This document shows, piece after piece, positions 8,037 through 14,851 of a stretch of DNA of 21,647 nt (position 1 is the first letter of the stretch; each line of letters opens with the position of its first letter). Source of the stretch: Spirochaetaceae bacterium UBA4077 (GTDB taxonomy: Bacteria; Spirochaetota; Spirochaetia; Treponematales; Rectinemataceae); the NCBI GenBank assembly GCA_002383375.1, contig DFYR01000018.1, positions 12,138-33,784 on the forward strand. Direction: 5' to 3'. The notes under the pieces are model-generated. The model was not told the DNA's origin, did not search any database, and saw nothing but the letters and a program-made list of their open reading frames with translations. Made by a program: the position numbers and the translations under genes.

Positions 8037-8065
8037 ATTGTAAAACTGTCACGGCAGTTCTTCAA
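8037..8065 (-). promoter_or_regulatory. Promoter placing +1 on the start codon of the phosphoribosyltransferase
   Basis: TTGAAG (8060-8065), a 17-base spacer and TACAAT (8037-8042). Only six bases (AGCCCC) separate the -10 from the ATG at 8030, so the predicted transcript begins at or next to the A of ATG. No Shine-Dalgarno sequence could fit in a leader of this length. Confidence 0.5.
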
Positions 8066-8098
8066 GAACGGGGAGGCTCGAAGAGGGTTGCTTTTCTC

Positions 8099-8127
8099 TT
8101 GTCAAACGCCGCTATCATCGCTACAGT
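8099..8127 (+). promoter_or_regulatory. Promoter placing +1 on the start codon of the PQ-loop-like gene
   Basis: TTGTCA (8099-8104), a 17-base spacer and TACAGT (8122-8127), then seven bases to the ATG at 8135. The geometry mirrors the divergent promoter at 8037-8065 and again leaves no room for a leader. Confidence 0.45.
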
Positions 8128-8134
8128 GGCATCC

Positions 8135-8398
8135 ATGAGCATCTTCGAGATCATCATGCTGCTTTGTTTCGGCGCCGCCTGGCCTGCATCGATCTATCGA
8201 TCCATAAAATCAGGCTCAACTCAAGGAAAAAGCGTATTCTTTCTCATCATCGTTTTAGTCGGCTATGCGGCGGGGATACTTAACAAGCTTCTGTATCATT
8301 TCGATTTTGTAATCTATCTGTATTGCCTCAACGCCCTGATGGTGGGAACCGACACCGTCCTCTGGTTCCGCAACCGGCGCAAGGAAAAGAACAGCTGA
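8135..8398 (+). CDS. Small three-helix PQ-loop/SemiSWEET-like membrane protein
   Basis: An 87-residue protein with three hydrophobic segments (about 2-18, 34-51, 58-76) and a basic tail FRNRRKEKNS. The stretch WPASIYRSIKSGSTQGKS after the first helix fits the PQ-loop pattern (Pro, hydrophobic, basic, K-S-T-x-G-x-S) seen in SemiSWEET-sized transporters, but the signature PQ reads PA. SemiSWEETs are half-transporters of sugars or other small solutes that work as dimers. I chose the ATG at 8135 over an in-frame TTG at 8099 because the TTG is part of the -35 element and the protein similarity starts at MSIFEII. Family placement is from pattern only; the transported solute is unknown. Confidence 0.7.
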   Translation: MSIFEIIMLLCFGAAWPASIYRSIKSGSTQGKSVFFLIIVLVGYAAGILNKLLYHFDFVIYLYCLNALMVGTDTVLWFRNRRKEKNS

Positions 8399-8401
8399 TT
8401 C

Positions 8402-8440
8402 GCACGCGAGTTTCATACCCCGCAGTTCGCTGCGTTTTTT
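8402..8440 (-). repeat. Palindromic repeat copy R1
   Basis: On the minus strand this copy reads CGCAGCGAACTGCGGGG followed by TATGAAACTCGCG, matching copy R4 at 11529-11574 in reverse orientation over about 33 bases. The remaining part has been replaced by a T-run on the plus strand. Confidence 0.75.
8417..8440 (+). terminator. Intrinsic terminator of the PQ-loop-like gene, built from repeat R1
   Basis: CGCAG-TTCG-CTGCG forms a GC-rich hairpin with a UUCG loop, followed directly by six T (8435-8440). It begins 19 bases after the stop codon. The hairpin is the central palindrome of repeat copy R1. Confidence 0.75.
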
Positions 8441-8456
8441 GTTAAAAAGCTGTGTA

Positions 8457-8470
8457 GGTATGAAACGCGC
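8457..8470 (+). repeat. Half copy of the palindromic repeat
   Basis: GGTATGAAACGCGC matches the right-hand end of copies R3 and R4 and faces R1 as an inverted repeat (GTTTCATACC at 8411-8420 against GGTATGAAAC at 8457-8466). The left half of this copy is missing. Confidence 0.55.
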
Positions 8471-8496
8471 ATTTTATTCAATTCCTTATAGAACCA

Positions 8497-8533
8497 ACAT
8501 ACCTCGGCAGCTTGCTGCGAGGTTGTTGATTTC
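8497..8533 (-). repeat. Palindromic repeat copy R2
   Basis: On the minus strand it reads AAATCAACAACCTCGCAG, then CAAG and CTGCCGAGGTATG, the same order as R4. The stem is CCTCGGCAG / CTGCGAGG with one bulged G. Six T follow at 8534-8539 on the plus strand, so it might also weakly terminate rightward transcription before the fur promoter. Confidence 0.7.
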
Positions 8534-8561
8534 TTTTTTGCCCTAATTTTTGGAAAAGGTA

Positions 8562-8590
8562 TTGACAAGCTTATTGATAATGATTATCAA
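8562..8590 (+). promoter_or_regulatory. Promoter of the fur-feoAB operon
   Basis: TTGACA (8562-8567), 17 bases, then TATCAA (8585-8590). The -10 lies inside the Fur operator, so Fur binding should block RNA polymerase. Ribosome site AGGAG (8600-8604) sits six bases before the fur ATG. Confidence 0.65.
8574..8590 (+). promoter_or_regulatory. Fur box (perfect palindrome)
   Basis: TTGATAATGATTATCAA is a perfect 8-1-8 palindrome containing the exact 7-1-7 Fur consensus TGATAATNATTATCA. It covers the spacer and -10 of the promoter, implying iron-dependent repression of fur, feoA and feoB. Confidence 0.9.
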
Positions 8591-8610
8591 TTTCAATATA
8601 GGAGCGACGC

Positions 8611-9060
8611 ATGAAGGAAGAACAGTATCTGTTCATACGGTACCTGAAATCTAAAGGGCTCAAGCTGACCTCCGCCCGGGAAACAGTACTGACGGCTTTT
8701 TTAAAATCGGAAGGGCACCTCAGCGCCGAGGACCTTCTCGCGGCAGCGAAAAAAATCGACCCAGGCCTCGGCCAAGCGACTGTCTTCCGCACCCTCAAGA
8801 TCCTGGCCGATGCGGGGCTGGCCCAGGACGCCTGCCAGGATGAAGGTCCTCGGCGCTACGAGCACGTGTACAAACACTCGCATCACGATCATCTGATCTG
8901 CGTTGGATGCGGAAAACTGATCGAATTCTGCCATCCTGAGATAGAGAAAGCGCAGAATGAAATATTCAGGGAATTCGGATTCCAGGCCTCCGGGCACAGG
9001 CTCGAATTGCGCGGCCTTTGCGCGGACTGCGCCGGTAAGTCAGGCAAGACAAGGGAGTGA
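8611..9060 (+). CDS. fur: Ferric uptake regulator (Fur family)
   Basis: A 149-residue metal-dependent repressor. The winged-helix DNA-binding domain (about 1-85) contains the recognition helix QATVFRTLKIL (55-65). The metal-binding dimerisation domain holds HSHHDHLICVGC (89-100), and two CxxC pairs, Cys97/Cys100 and Cys137/Cys140, form the usual structural zinc site. Lying behind a perfect Fur box and leading directly into feoA, it most likely senses Fe(II) and represses its own operon. The ATG has AGGAG six bases upstream. A PerR or Mur role is less likely because the operator matches the Fur rather than the PerR consensus. Confidence 0.9.
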   Translation: MKEEQYLFIRYLKSKGLKLTSARETVLTAFLKSEGHLSAEDLLAAAKKIDPGLGQATVFRTLKILADAGLAQDACQDEGPRRYEHVYKHSHHDHLICVGCGKLIEFCHPEIEKAQNEIFREFGFQASGHRLELRGLCADCAGKSGKTRE

Positions 9061-9070
9061 AGGATATAAA

Positions 9071-9292
9071 ATGCGGTTATCCGATACCAGACCGGGAGCG
9101 ATCTTTACCGTGGACAGGGTCCTGATAGGCGGAGAGATCGGCAAGCGTTTGGCCGAAATGGGATTCACCCAGGGCGCAACGGGACACTTTATACGGGGAG
9201 CCTTTCTCCGGGGTCCCCTGCAGATACGGATCAGGGGCTACGACCTGTTGATCCGCCGCTGTGAGGCGAAGCTCATCGAGGTAAGCATATAA
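9071..9292 (+). CDS. feoA: Ferrous iron transport protein A
   Basis: A 73-residue SH3-like cytoplasmic protein needed for FeoB-mediated Fe(II) uptake. The core IGKRLAEMGFTQGA and PLQIRIRGYDLLIRRCEAKLIEV is the standard FeoA pattern. The ATG at 9071 is preceded by AAGGAT; the frame is open further upstream, but that region overlaps the end of fur and carries no FeoA similarity. The stop overlaps the feoB start (TAATG), so the two are translationally coupled. Confidence 0.93.
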   Translation: MRLSDTRPGAIFTVDRVLIGGEIGKRLAEMGFTQGATGHFIRGAFLRGPLQIRIRGYDLLIRRCEAKLIEVSI

Positions 9293-11475
9293 TGAAAAAG
9301 ACCGTTTCCATCGCCTTGGCGGGCAACCCGAACGCAGGCAAAACCAGCCTTTTCAACGCGCTCACGGGCTCACACCACAAGGTAGGGAACTACCCCGGCG
9401 TTACGGTGGAAAAGCTGGAAGGCTTTGCGGACCACGGGGACTTGCGTTTTAGAATTGTCGATCTGCCGGGCATCTACAGCCTCACGGCCTATTCCCTGGA
9501 CGAAGTAGTCGCCAGGGATTTTCTGCTGGAGGAAAAGCCTGATATCGTTGTGGATGTCCTCGATTCCACCAACCTAGAACGAAATCTCTATCTTTGCCTT
9601 CAGTTCCAGGAACTCGGCATCCCCGTGGTTGGCGCGCTTAACATGACCGACGAGGCTAAGGCAAAAGGCATTACAATAAATGAAGGTCTTCTTTCCGAGA
9701 GCCTGGGTATTCCCTTCGTAAAGACAGTAGGCACCAACGGCAAGGGAATCAAGCAGCTGTTGGACAGCTGTGCCGCGATTCTTGGGTCCGGGGCTTTGAA
9801 CGGGGAACGGGGAGCAAAGCCTGCCAAAGCGCCGGAAAAAGCGCTCTGGACGCTGAAAGCGCCCCATTACGGCGAGGAAATCGAATCCAGGTTACTACCG
9901 CTTACAGAACTTTTAGGCAGCGACCAGGCGTTCAGCGCCCGCTATCCAGCCAGGTGGATAGCCATAAAACTGCTGGAAAACGACGAAAACGCCATGAAAA
10001 AACTGCGAGAACACACCAAGGGGCAGGAAATCCTATCCAAAGCCCAGGCTGACAGAACCTGGATCACAAGCCATTTCGGCAAAGATTCGGAGATTGTCAT
10101 TACCGAACAGCGCTACGGGTACATACGCGGCGCCATACGCGAAGCCCTGACCCGAAGCCCGGGCGGAAAGGCCTCACTGACCGAGTACATCGACCGTATC
10201 ACGATGAACCATTTTTTGGGGCTCCCTCTCTTCTTTCTCATAATCTGGGGAATTTTCAAACTTACCTTTGCGCTGGGAGAATACCCGGCAGCCCTGCTGG
10301 AGAGCTTCTTCGGCTCTCTGGCAACCCTAGCCCAGATAATAATCCCCGAAGGATTTTTCCGCTCCCTGATAGTCGACGGGATCATCGGCGGCGTAGGGGG
10401 CGTGTTCTCCTTCGTCCCCCTGATCGTAATACTTTTCTTGTGCATTTCGATTCTGGAGGATACAGGCTACATGTCCAGGGCAGCCTTTCTCACCGACAAA
10501 GCCCTTCACGCCTTCGGCCTCCACGGCCAATCCTTTATGCCCCTCATGCTCGGTTTTGGCTGCACGGTTCCCGCCATCATGGCGACCAGAACCCTTAAAA
10601 GCCCCCGGGACAGGATAGCCACGATCCTCGCCGTACCCTTTATGAGCTGCGGTGCCAAGCTTCCAGTCTATGTCCTGTTGGCCGGCACCTTCTTTCCAAA
10701 AACCGCCGACAACGTGGTGATGCTCATGTATCTGGGCGGCCTGATCCTGTCCATGCTCTCGACCATAGTGCTGAAAAAGACGGTACTGCGCGGCCCAAGC
10801 ACAGCCTTTGTCATGGAGCTGCCGCCCTACCGCCTTCCCACATGGAAAGGCGTTTTCTGGCATGTCTGGGGAAAGACCTTCAGCTATATCAAGAAGGCGG
10901 GGACGGTAATACTCGTAGCCTCAATCGCCATCTGGGCCATTACCACCTTCCCCCAGCCCCGGGATGAGTCCGCGAAAGCGCAAACGCTCGCGGCAGGCTT
11001 TGCCAGATCGATGGCCGAAGCCTCACAGGAAGAACGCGATCTGGCCGTTGAGCAGGCCCTGGAAGAGTACAGGCTTGAGTACAGCGCCGCCGGAAGAATA
11101 GGCAGGATTATCGAGCCTGTCATACAACCCCTGGGATTTAACTGGAAACTGGGCGTCGCCCTGGTTCCTAGCTTTTCTGCAAAAGAGCTCGTGGTCTCGA
11201 CCCTGGGCATTCTCTACGGAAGCGGTGGTGAGGAAGGCGAGGAGAGCGAATCCCTGCGTCAAGCCCTCCAGCGGGATCCCGGCTTGAATCCCCTGACAGC
11301 GCTAACCTTCATGGTCTTCATCCTCATCATGCCGCCCTGCCTGGCCAGCCTTGCGGCGATACGCTCGGAAGCGGGAGGCAGGTGGCTAATATTCCAGGTA
11401 GTCTACTCGATGGCATTGGCCTGGATCGGAGCCTTTATAGTGCGGCTGATCGCCTTGCCATTCCTGGGAACATGA
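9292..11475 (+). CDS. feoB: Ferrous iron transporter FeoB
   Basis: A 727-residue inner-membrane Fe(II) transporter. The N-terminal G domain has G1 GNPNAGKTS (11-19), switch region VGNYPGVTVEK, G3 DLPG (57-60) and G4 NMTD (117-120). A helical linker follows, then the membrane domain from about residue 300 with the two Gate motifs: GFGCTVPAIMATRTL with FMSCGAKLPVY, and PSFSAKELVVSTLGILYG. The cysteines in GCTVP and SCGAKLP are the conserved ones. Length is normal, slightly shorter than the E. coli protein, and no FeoC follows. The message should end at the terminator at 11605-11633. Confidence 0.97.
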   Translation: MKKTVSIALAGNPNAGKTSLFNALTGSHHKVGNYPGVTVEKLEGFADHGDLRFRIVDLPGIYSLTAYSLDEVVARDFLLEEKPDIVVDVLDSTNLERNLYLCLQFQELGIPVVGALNMTDEAKAKGITINEGLLSESLGIPFVKTVGTNGKGIKQLLDSCAAILGSGALNGERGAKPAKAPEKALWTLKAPHYGEEIESRLLPLTELLGSDQAFSARYPARWIAIKLLENDENAMKKLREHTKGQEILSKAQADRTWITSHFGKDSEIVITEQRYGYIRGAIREALTRSPGGKASLTEYIDRITMNHFLGLPLFFLIIWGIFKLTFALGEYPAALLESFFGSLATLAQIIIPEGFFRSLIVDGIIGGVGGVFSFVPLIVILFLCISILEDTGYMSRAAFLTDKALHAFGLHGQSFMPLMLGFGCTVPAIMATRTLKSPRDRIATILAVPFMSCGAKLPVYVLLAGTFFPKTADNVVMLMYLGGLILSMLSTIVLKKTVLRGPSTAFVMELPPYRLPTWKGVFWHVWGKTFSYIKKAGTVILVASIAIWAITTFPQPRDESAKAQTLAAGFARSMAEASQEERDLAVEQALEEYRLEYSAAGRIGRIIEPVIQPLGFNWKLGVALVPSFSAKELVVSTLGILYGSGGEEGEESESLRQALQRDPGLNPLTALTFMVFILIMPPCLASLAAIRSEAGGRWLIFQVVYSMALAWIGAFIVRLIALPFLGT

Positions 11476-11482
11476 GAGGGAA

Positions 11483-11528
11483 GAATCAACAACCCCGCAG
11501 CAAACTGCCGGATATGAAACCCGCGTGC
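11483..11528 (+). repeat. Palindromic repeat copy R3 (46 bp, tandem unit 1)
   Basis: First unit of a tandem pair; it agrees with R4 at 41 of 46 positions. Pattern: GAATCAACAACC, stem CGCAG-CAAA-CTGC, then TATGAAAC and a GC-rich end. Two substitutions weaken its stem compared with R4. Confidence 0.85.
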
Positions 11529-11581
11529 GAATCAACAACCTCGCAGCAAACTGCGGGGTATGAAACACGCGCGCGAATCAA
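11529..11581 (+). repeat. Palindromic repeat copy R4 (46 bp) plus start of a third unit
   Basis: Second tandem unit (11529-11574), with an 8-bp stem CCTCGCAG / CTGCGGGG closing a CAAA loop (one G-T pair). A third unit starts with GAATCAA at 11575 and then diverges. Same family as R1 and R2 on the other side of the iron operon. Confidence 0.85.
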
Positions 11582-11604
11582 GGTGAGCATTCCGGCTGGC
11601 AGAC

Positions 11605-11633
11605 GCTCCGATAGTATCGCAGGAGCTTTTTTT
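11605..11633 (+). terminator. Intrinsic terminator of the fur-feoAB operon
   Basis: GCTCC (11605-11609) and GGAGC (11622-11626) pair, with an inner GAT/ATC pairing, followed by seven T (11627-11633). It ends ten bases before the convergent zur stop, separating the iron and zinc operons. Confidence 0.7.
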
Positions 11634-11642
11634 AATTTCGAT

Positions 11643-12065
11643 TCAACCCTCTTCGCCGCATCGGTCCTTCTCTGCGACAAGGCTGCCCAGCTCCTTGGAG
11701 CAGGCTTCGCAGAGTCCTGTCGCGTAGAGGGCATGATGCTGAATTAAAACCCCTGCGTCGGATTCCATGGATTTAAGTAGGGGCTCTATGCGGCAGGCGC
11801 CCAGGTCGACAAAGCGATGGCAGCGTTCGCAGTGGAACCAGTGCCGATGGGGTGCTTCGCGGGATACGTAGTACCGTTCGGTGCCGTGGGCGCTGCAGTG
11901 CAGCACAAAGGACTCGGCAAAGCCTTGCTTCTCCAGGTAGTGGAGGGAGCGGTAGACCGTGGCCAGGTCGCAGAGCCCTTCCAGCTGCTCTCCCAGGTCG
12001 AGGGCCGAGAGGGGTTTTTCCGCCTTGTCGAGGAATAGTTTCGTCGCTTTTCTCGCCTTTGTCAT
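11643..12065 (-). CDS. zur: Zinc uptake regulator, Fur family (probable Zur)
   Basis: A 140-residue Fur-family repressor. The recognition helix is LATVYRSLHYL (34-44), the metal segment is HRHWFHCERCHRFVDL (73-88), and CxxC pairs Cys79/Cys82 and Cys119/Cys122 form the structural zinc site. The N-terminal helix is about 10-15 residues shorter than in the Fur at 8611-9060. It is the last gene of the zinc importer operon, 50 bases after znuB, which is the main argument for Zur over another Fur paralogue. It probably acts on the operator at 14852-14868 and thus controls its own operon. The zinc assignment is inference from context. Confidence 0.8.
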   Translation of the reverse strand: MTKARKATKLFLDKAEKPLSALDLGEQLEGLCDLATVYRSLHYLEKQGFAESFVLHCSAHGTERYYVSREAPHRHWFHCERCHRFVDLGACRIEPLLKSMESDAGVLIQHHALYATGLCEACSKELGSLVAEKDRCGEEG

Positions 12066-12115
12066 TTCCCGATTTTCGCCTCCCGCGGTTTCCGGCTGTA
12101 CAATGCCTGGCCTGG

Positions 12116-12955
12116 TTAAGCTTTGCGGCGCATCCTAAGGGCCGATACGCTCAGAAACACCGCTCCGGCCACCAGCACAACCACGGCGCCGGAAGGAAGA
12201 TCCAGCGCCCAGCTGACCGCCAGTCCGAGAATGGAAAAAACCAATGAAAGAAAGCTTCCGATGAGCATCATGCCGCCCAGGTTTTTTGCGAAATACCCTG
12301 CGGTACCCGCAGGAAGGGTGAGCATGGCGATGACCATGACAATGCCTACGAAGGTCTGGAGGACAACCACGGCGACGGCGGTGATGCCCAGAATGATAAG
12401 AAATACGGCGTCGGTGGGCACGCCCCTGGTCCGGGCAAATTCCTCGTCGAAGGCGCTGGCTTCCAGCTGGAAGTAACCCCGCCAAGCCAGAAGAATGACA
12501 ATCGCATCCAGAACCGCCAAAAGGAAAAGATCGCCCCGGGAGACCAGGAGGATATTCCCGAAAAGGTAGCTCATGGGATCGGCGTAGCCCGGTGTCTTGG
12601 CAATAAAGAGAATGCCCATACTCATGCCGATAGCCCAGAGAGCGTTGATCACCGTGTCTTCCCGCTGTTTGGCCTTGAGCGAAACCAGACCGATGATCGC
12701 TGCCGCGATAATGGCGAAAACCAGGGCGCCGACGATCGGCGGAAGGCCGGGCAGGATGCCTTTGGCGGCCAGATAGAGGGCCAAGCCGATGCCGCCCAGG
12801 ACAGCGTGGGAAATCGCGCCCGCCAGGCCGGCGATTCGTTTTACCGTGACCACCGAACCCAGAACGCCGAAGAGAATGCTGGATAAAATGCCCGCTAAAA
12901 GCGCGTTGCGTACAAAGGGCATGGAGGGATCGAAGAGGGCTTCGAAAAAGCTCAT
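12116..12955 (-). CDS. znuB: Zinc ABC transporter, permease
   Basis: A 279-residue ABC-3 family inner-membrane permease for zinc (or manganese) import, with eight or nine hydrophobic segments. Family motifs seen are FGVLGSVVTVKRIAGLAGAI (about 29-48) followed by SHAVLGGIGLA, which forms the ATPase contact, and TRGVPTDAVF in the second half. Its ATG overlaps the ATPase stop by four bases (ATGA), so translation is coupled. Metal specificity between Zn and Mn cannot be fixed from the permease alone; the His-rich binding protein and the Zur-type regulator favour zinc. Confidence 0.92.
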   Translation of the reverse strand: MSFFEALFDPSMPFVRNALLAGILSSILFGVLGSVVTVKRIAGLAGAISHAVLGGIGLALYLAAKGILPGLPPIVGALVFAIIAAAIIGLVSLKAKQREDTVINALWAIGMSMGILFIAKTPGYADPMSYLFGNILLVSRGDLFLLAVLDAIVILLAWRGYFQLEASAFDEEFARTRGVPTDAVFLIILGITAVAVVVLQTFVGIVMVIAMLTLPAGTAGYFAKNLGGMMLIGSFLSLVFSILGLAVSWALDLPSGAVVVLVAGAVFLSVSALRMRRKA

Positions 12956-13866
12956 GGGTCCTTCCTTCCGGTGAGCGGTTCGGCAGGCTTGGAATTTTCG
13001 AAAAGCCTGACCTGCTGAGCCGGCTTGGCCTGCCCTGCCCGGCTGGCCAAGCCGGCTCGCACAGCCCTGCCTGCAGTTGCGGGAGCGCAGCAGTCGTCGG
13101 GGAGATCCGTGTCGTGGAGCACCTGGAGCGCCGAGCCCCCGTAGAGCCCCACAGGGATGTGGTCGGCCGGTTTGGCGGCGTGACGGAGCACTCCGCCTGG
13201 CCTGCCCTCTCGCTGGCCGACACAGAGCACCACATCGGTGAGGGAAGAGACGAAGGCGGTGTCGTGGGTCGCGATGAGGATGGTGGTACTCCGCTTCAGG
13301 TTGCCCAATACGTTGAAGAGTCGCTGTTCGCTCTCGCTGTCCATGTTCGCCGTCGGTTCGTCCAGGATTAAAAGCTCAGGGGCGCTGGCAAGGGCCCGGG
13401 CTACCATGACCCTGCGGCGCTGGCCGCCGGAGAGGGCCTTGTAGGGTCTGGCACGCAGATCCGCCACGTCGGCGAGCTCCAGCGCCGTCTCCAGCTCGGG
13501 GCAGGAAAAAGTCTGGCCGCGCCTGGAGTCGCAGTTCCTGGACAGCCCCTCCAGCCTGCCCATTTTCACCACCTCTTCCACCGAAATCGGAAAGGCAGGA
13601 TCGTAGTTCATGTACTGAGGGACATAGCCTACCAGCCCCCTGGCCTTTTCGGGACTTTTACCGAAAAGCAGGACTTTCCCCGAATCGGGCTTCGCCAGTC
13701 CCATGATCAGCCGCAGAATTGTTGTCTTGCCCGATCCGTTGGATCCGATCAGGGCGACAAATTCCCCCTTATGGACATGAAAGGAGCTTTCGCTCAGGAC
13801 CTGGAGATTGGAATAGGAATAATTGACCTTGGAAAATTCCACCGCAATCGTCGGATGATTGTCCAT
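12952..13866 (-). CDS. znuC: Zinc ABC transporter, ATP-binding protein with C-terminal tail
   Basis: A 304-residue ATPase of the zinc/manganese importer group. Walker A GSNGSGKTT (41-49), Q-loop YVPQYMNYD, signature LSGGQRRR (145-152), Walker B LLILDEP with Glu170, and His201 in ATHD are all intact. The ATPase core ends near residue 225. The remaining tail includes LPDDCC (255-260), a possible metal site, and a low-complexity Ala/Arg/Gly stretch coded by a 14-bp perfect palindrome (13017-13058). A shorter tail with paired cysteines occurs in related ATPases as I recall; the Ala/Arg-rich extension looks added. The gene lies 15 bases after znuA and overlaps znuB by four. Confidence 0.9.
   Translation of the reverse strand: MDNHPTIAVEFSKVNYSYSNLQVLSESSFHVHKGEFVALIGSNGSGKTTILRLIMGLAKPDSGKVLLFGKSPEKARGLVGYVPQYMNYDPAFPISVEEVVKMGRLEGLSRNCDSRRGQTFSCPELETALELADVADLRARPYKALSGGQRRRVMVARALASAPELLILDEPTANMDSESEQRLFNVLGNLKRSTTILIATHDTAFVSSLTDVVLCVGQREGRPGGVLRHAAKPADHIPVGLYGGSALQVLHDTDLPDDCCAPATAGRAVRAGLASRAGQAKPAQQVRLFENSKPAEPLTGRKDP
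13017..13058 (-). repeat. Intragenic palindrome in the znuC tail
   Basis: Perfect 14-bp arms GAGCCGGCTTGGCC (13017-13030) and GGCCAAGCCGGCTC (13045-13058) around 14 bases. It codes for RAGLASRAGQAKPA near the protein C-terminus. A second, weaker inverted repeat, CAGGCTT / AAGCCTG (12984-13009), lies just downstream in the gene. Confidence 0.75.
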
Positions 13867-13881
13867 TTCCGCTCCTTTACC

Positions 13882-14835
13882 CTAAAGTCTGAAGGCTTTC
13901 GTGAGGGCGCCGCCCATTACCCGGGTGTTGTCGAGCCAGGCGGGAGCCAGGGGATCTATCTCGGCCACGACACCGCCGATAGCCGAAGCGACAGTCTTGG
14001 CCGCGGCGCTGGAGAACTGTTTTTGCACGAAAACCGTCTTCACCCCTTCTTCCTTCGCTCTTTTGATCAAAGCCGCTAGGTTTTTCTGCGTCGGCTCCTT
14101 GCCTCCCAACTCCACAGCCTCCTGCATAATGCCGAAAGAATCCAGAAAATAACCGAAAGAAGGATGGTATACCAAGACCCTGCTGCCTTTCAGCGGTGCC
14201 AGATCCCGCTGCAATTCAGCATATACCCGATCGATTTGAGCGATGTAGGAACGATAATTAGCCTCGAACGAAGCCTTCTGGTCTGGAACGAGGGCGACGA
14301 GAGCCTTCAGGATCGTGGAAAGCTGGACTTTTACAGCTTCAAAGCCCAGCCAGACATGGGGGTCCAAGCCTCCATCCTCATTTATGTGGGCATCTTCCTC
14401 GCCATTGCGAACTTCGCCACCTTGGCCGCTGTTGTTTTCCTCATGTTCATGGCCAGACTCCAGCTGCCTGTACCTGACCCCTTCTGCGCTATTTACAATC
14501 TTTAAAGCTGGATACAAGGCTTTGATCTTGGGCAAAAGGGCTGTCTCGAATTCGACGCCGATAGAAAACCATAGCGAAGCGCGGCTTAAGTCGGCCATTT
14601 GGCGGGGGCTCGGCTCGTAGTTATGCGGCGAGGCTCCAGGACCTACGAGGCTTATAACCCTTACACCAGCCCCGGCGATTTTAGACACGAATTCGGTCTG
14701 GGGCAGAATGCTCACCGCCACAGTTGGAACCTGAGGAGCGGCGAAAAGGTCCGTGAGCCCCAAGGATGCAAGCAATGCAATGATCATAAAGCTTGACACA
14801 GTCCGGGGCTTAAGCTTTTTAAATCGATATTTCAT
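13882..14835 (-). CDS. znuA: Zinc ABC transporter, substrate-binding protein
   Basis: A 317-residue periplasmic cluster A-I binding protein. A signal peptide of about 32 residues ends near DLFAAPQ; no lipobox is evident. The expected metal ligands are present: His in ASPHNYEPS, His in LDPHVWLG, His in VYHPSFGYF and Asp in EIDPLAP. Between the first and second lies a flexible loop with HEHEENN and DAHINEDGG, the His/acid-rich loop typical of zinc rather than manganese binders. I chose the ATG at 14835, with GGAG six bases upstream, rather than an in-frame TTG at 14868, which lies in the operator. First gene of the zinc operon. Confidence 0.93.
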   Translation of the reverse strand: MKYRFKKLKPRTVSSFMIIALLASLGLTDLFAAPQVPTVAVSILPQTEFVSKIAGAGVRVISLVGPGASPHNYEPSPRQMADLSRASLWFSIGVEFETALLPKIKALYPALKIVNSAEGVRYRQLESGHEHEENNSGQGGEVRNGEEDAHINEDGGLDPHVWLGFEAVKVQLSTILKALVALVPDQKASFEANYRSYIAQIDRVYAELQRDLAPLKGSRVLVYHPSFGYFLDSFGIMQEAVELGGKEPTQKNLAALIKRAKEEGVKTVFVQKQFSSAAAKTVASAIGGVVAEIDPLAPAWLDNTRVMGGALTKAFRL

Positions 14836-14851
14836 ACTGTTCTCCAGAATA

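Noticed and set aside
11483..11581. Tandem 46-bp repeats as a short CRISPR array
   Set aside because: The units follow each other with no spacers, differ at five positions, and related copies occur singly at 8402-8533; no cas genes are present.
12135..13235. Long open frame on the minus strand in another reading frame (366 codons)
   Set aside because: It overlaps znuB and znuC, whose motifs are intact in their own frames; its translation is Arg/Ser/Pro-rich with no recognisable domain, typical of an out-of-frame shadow in GC-rich DNA.
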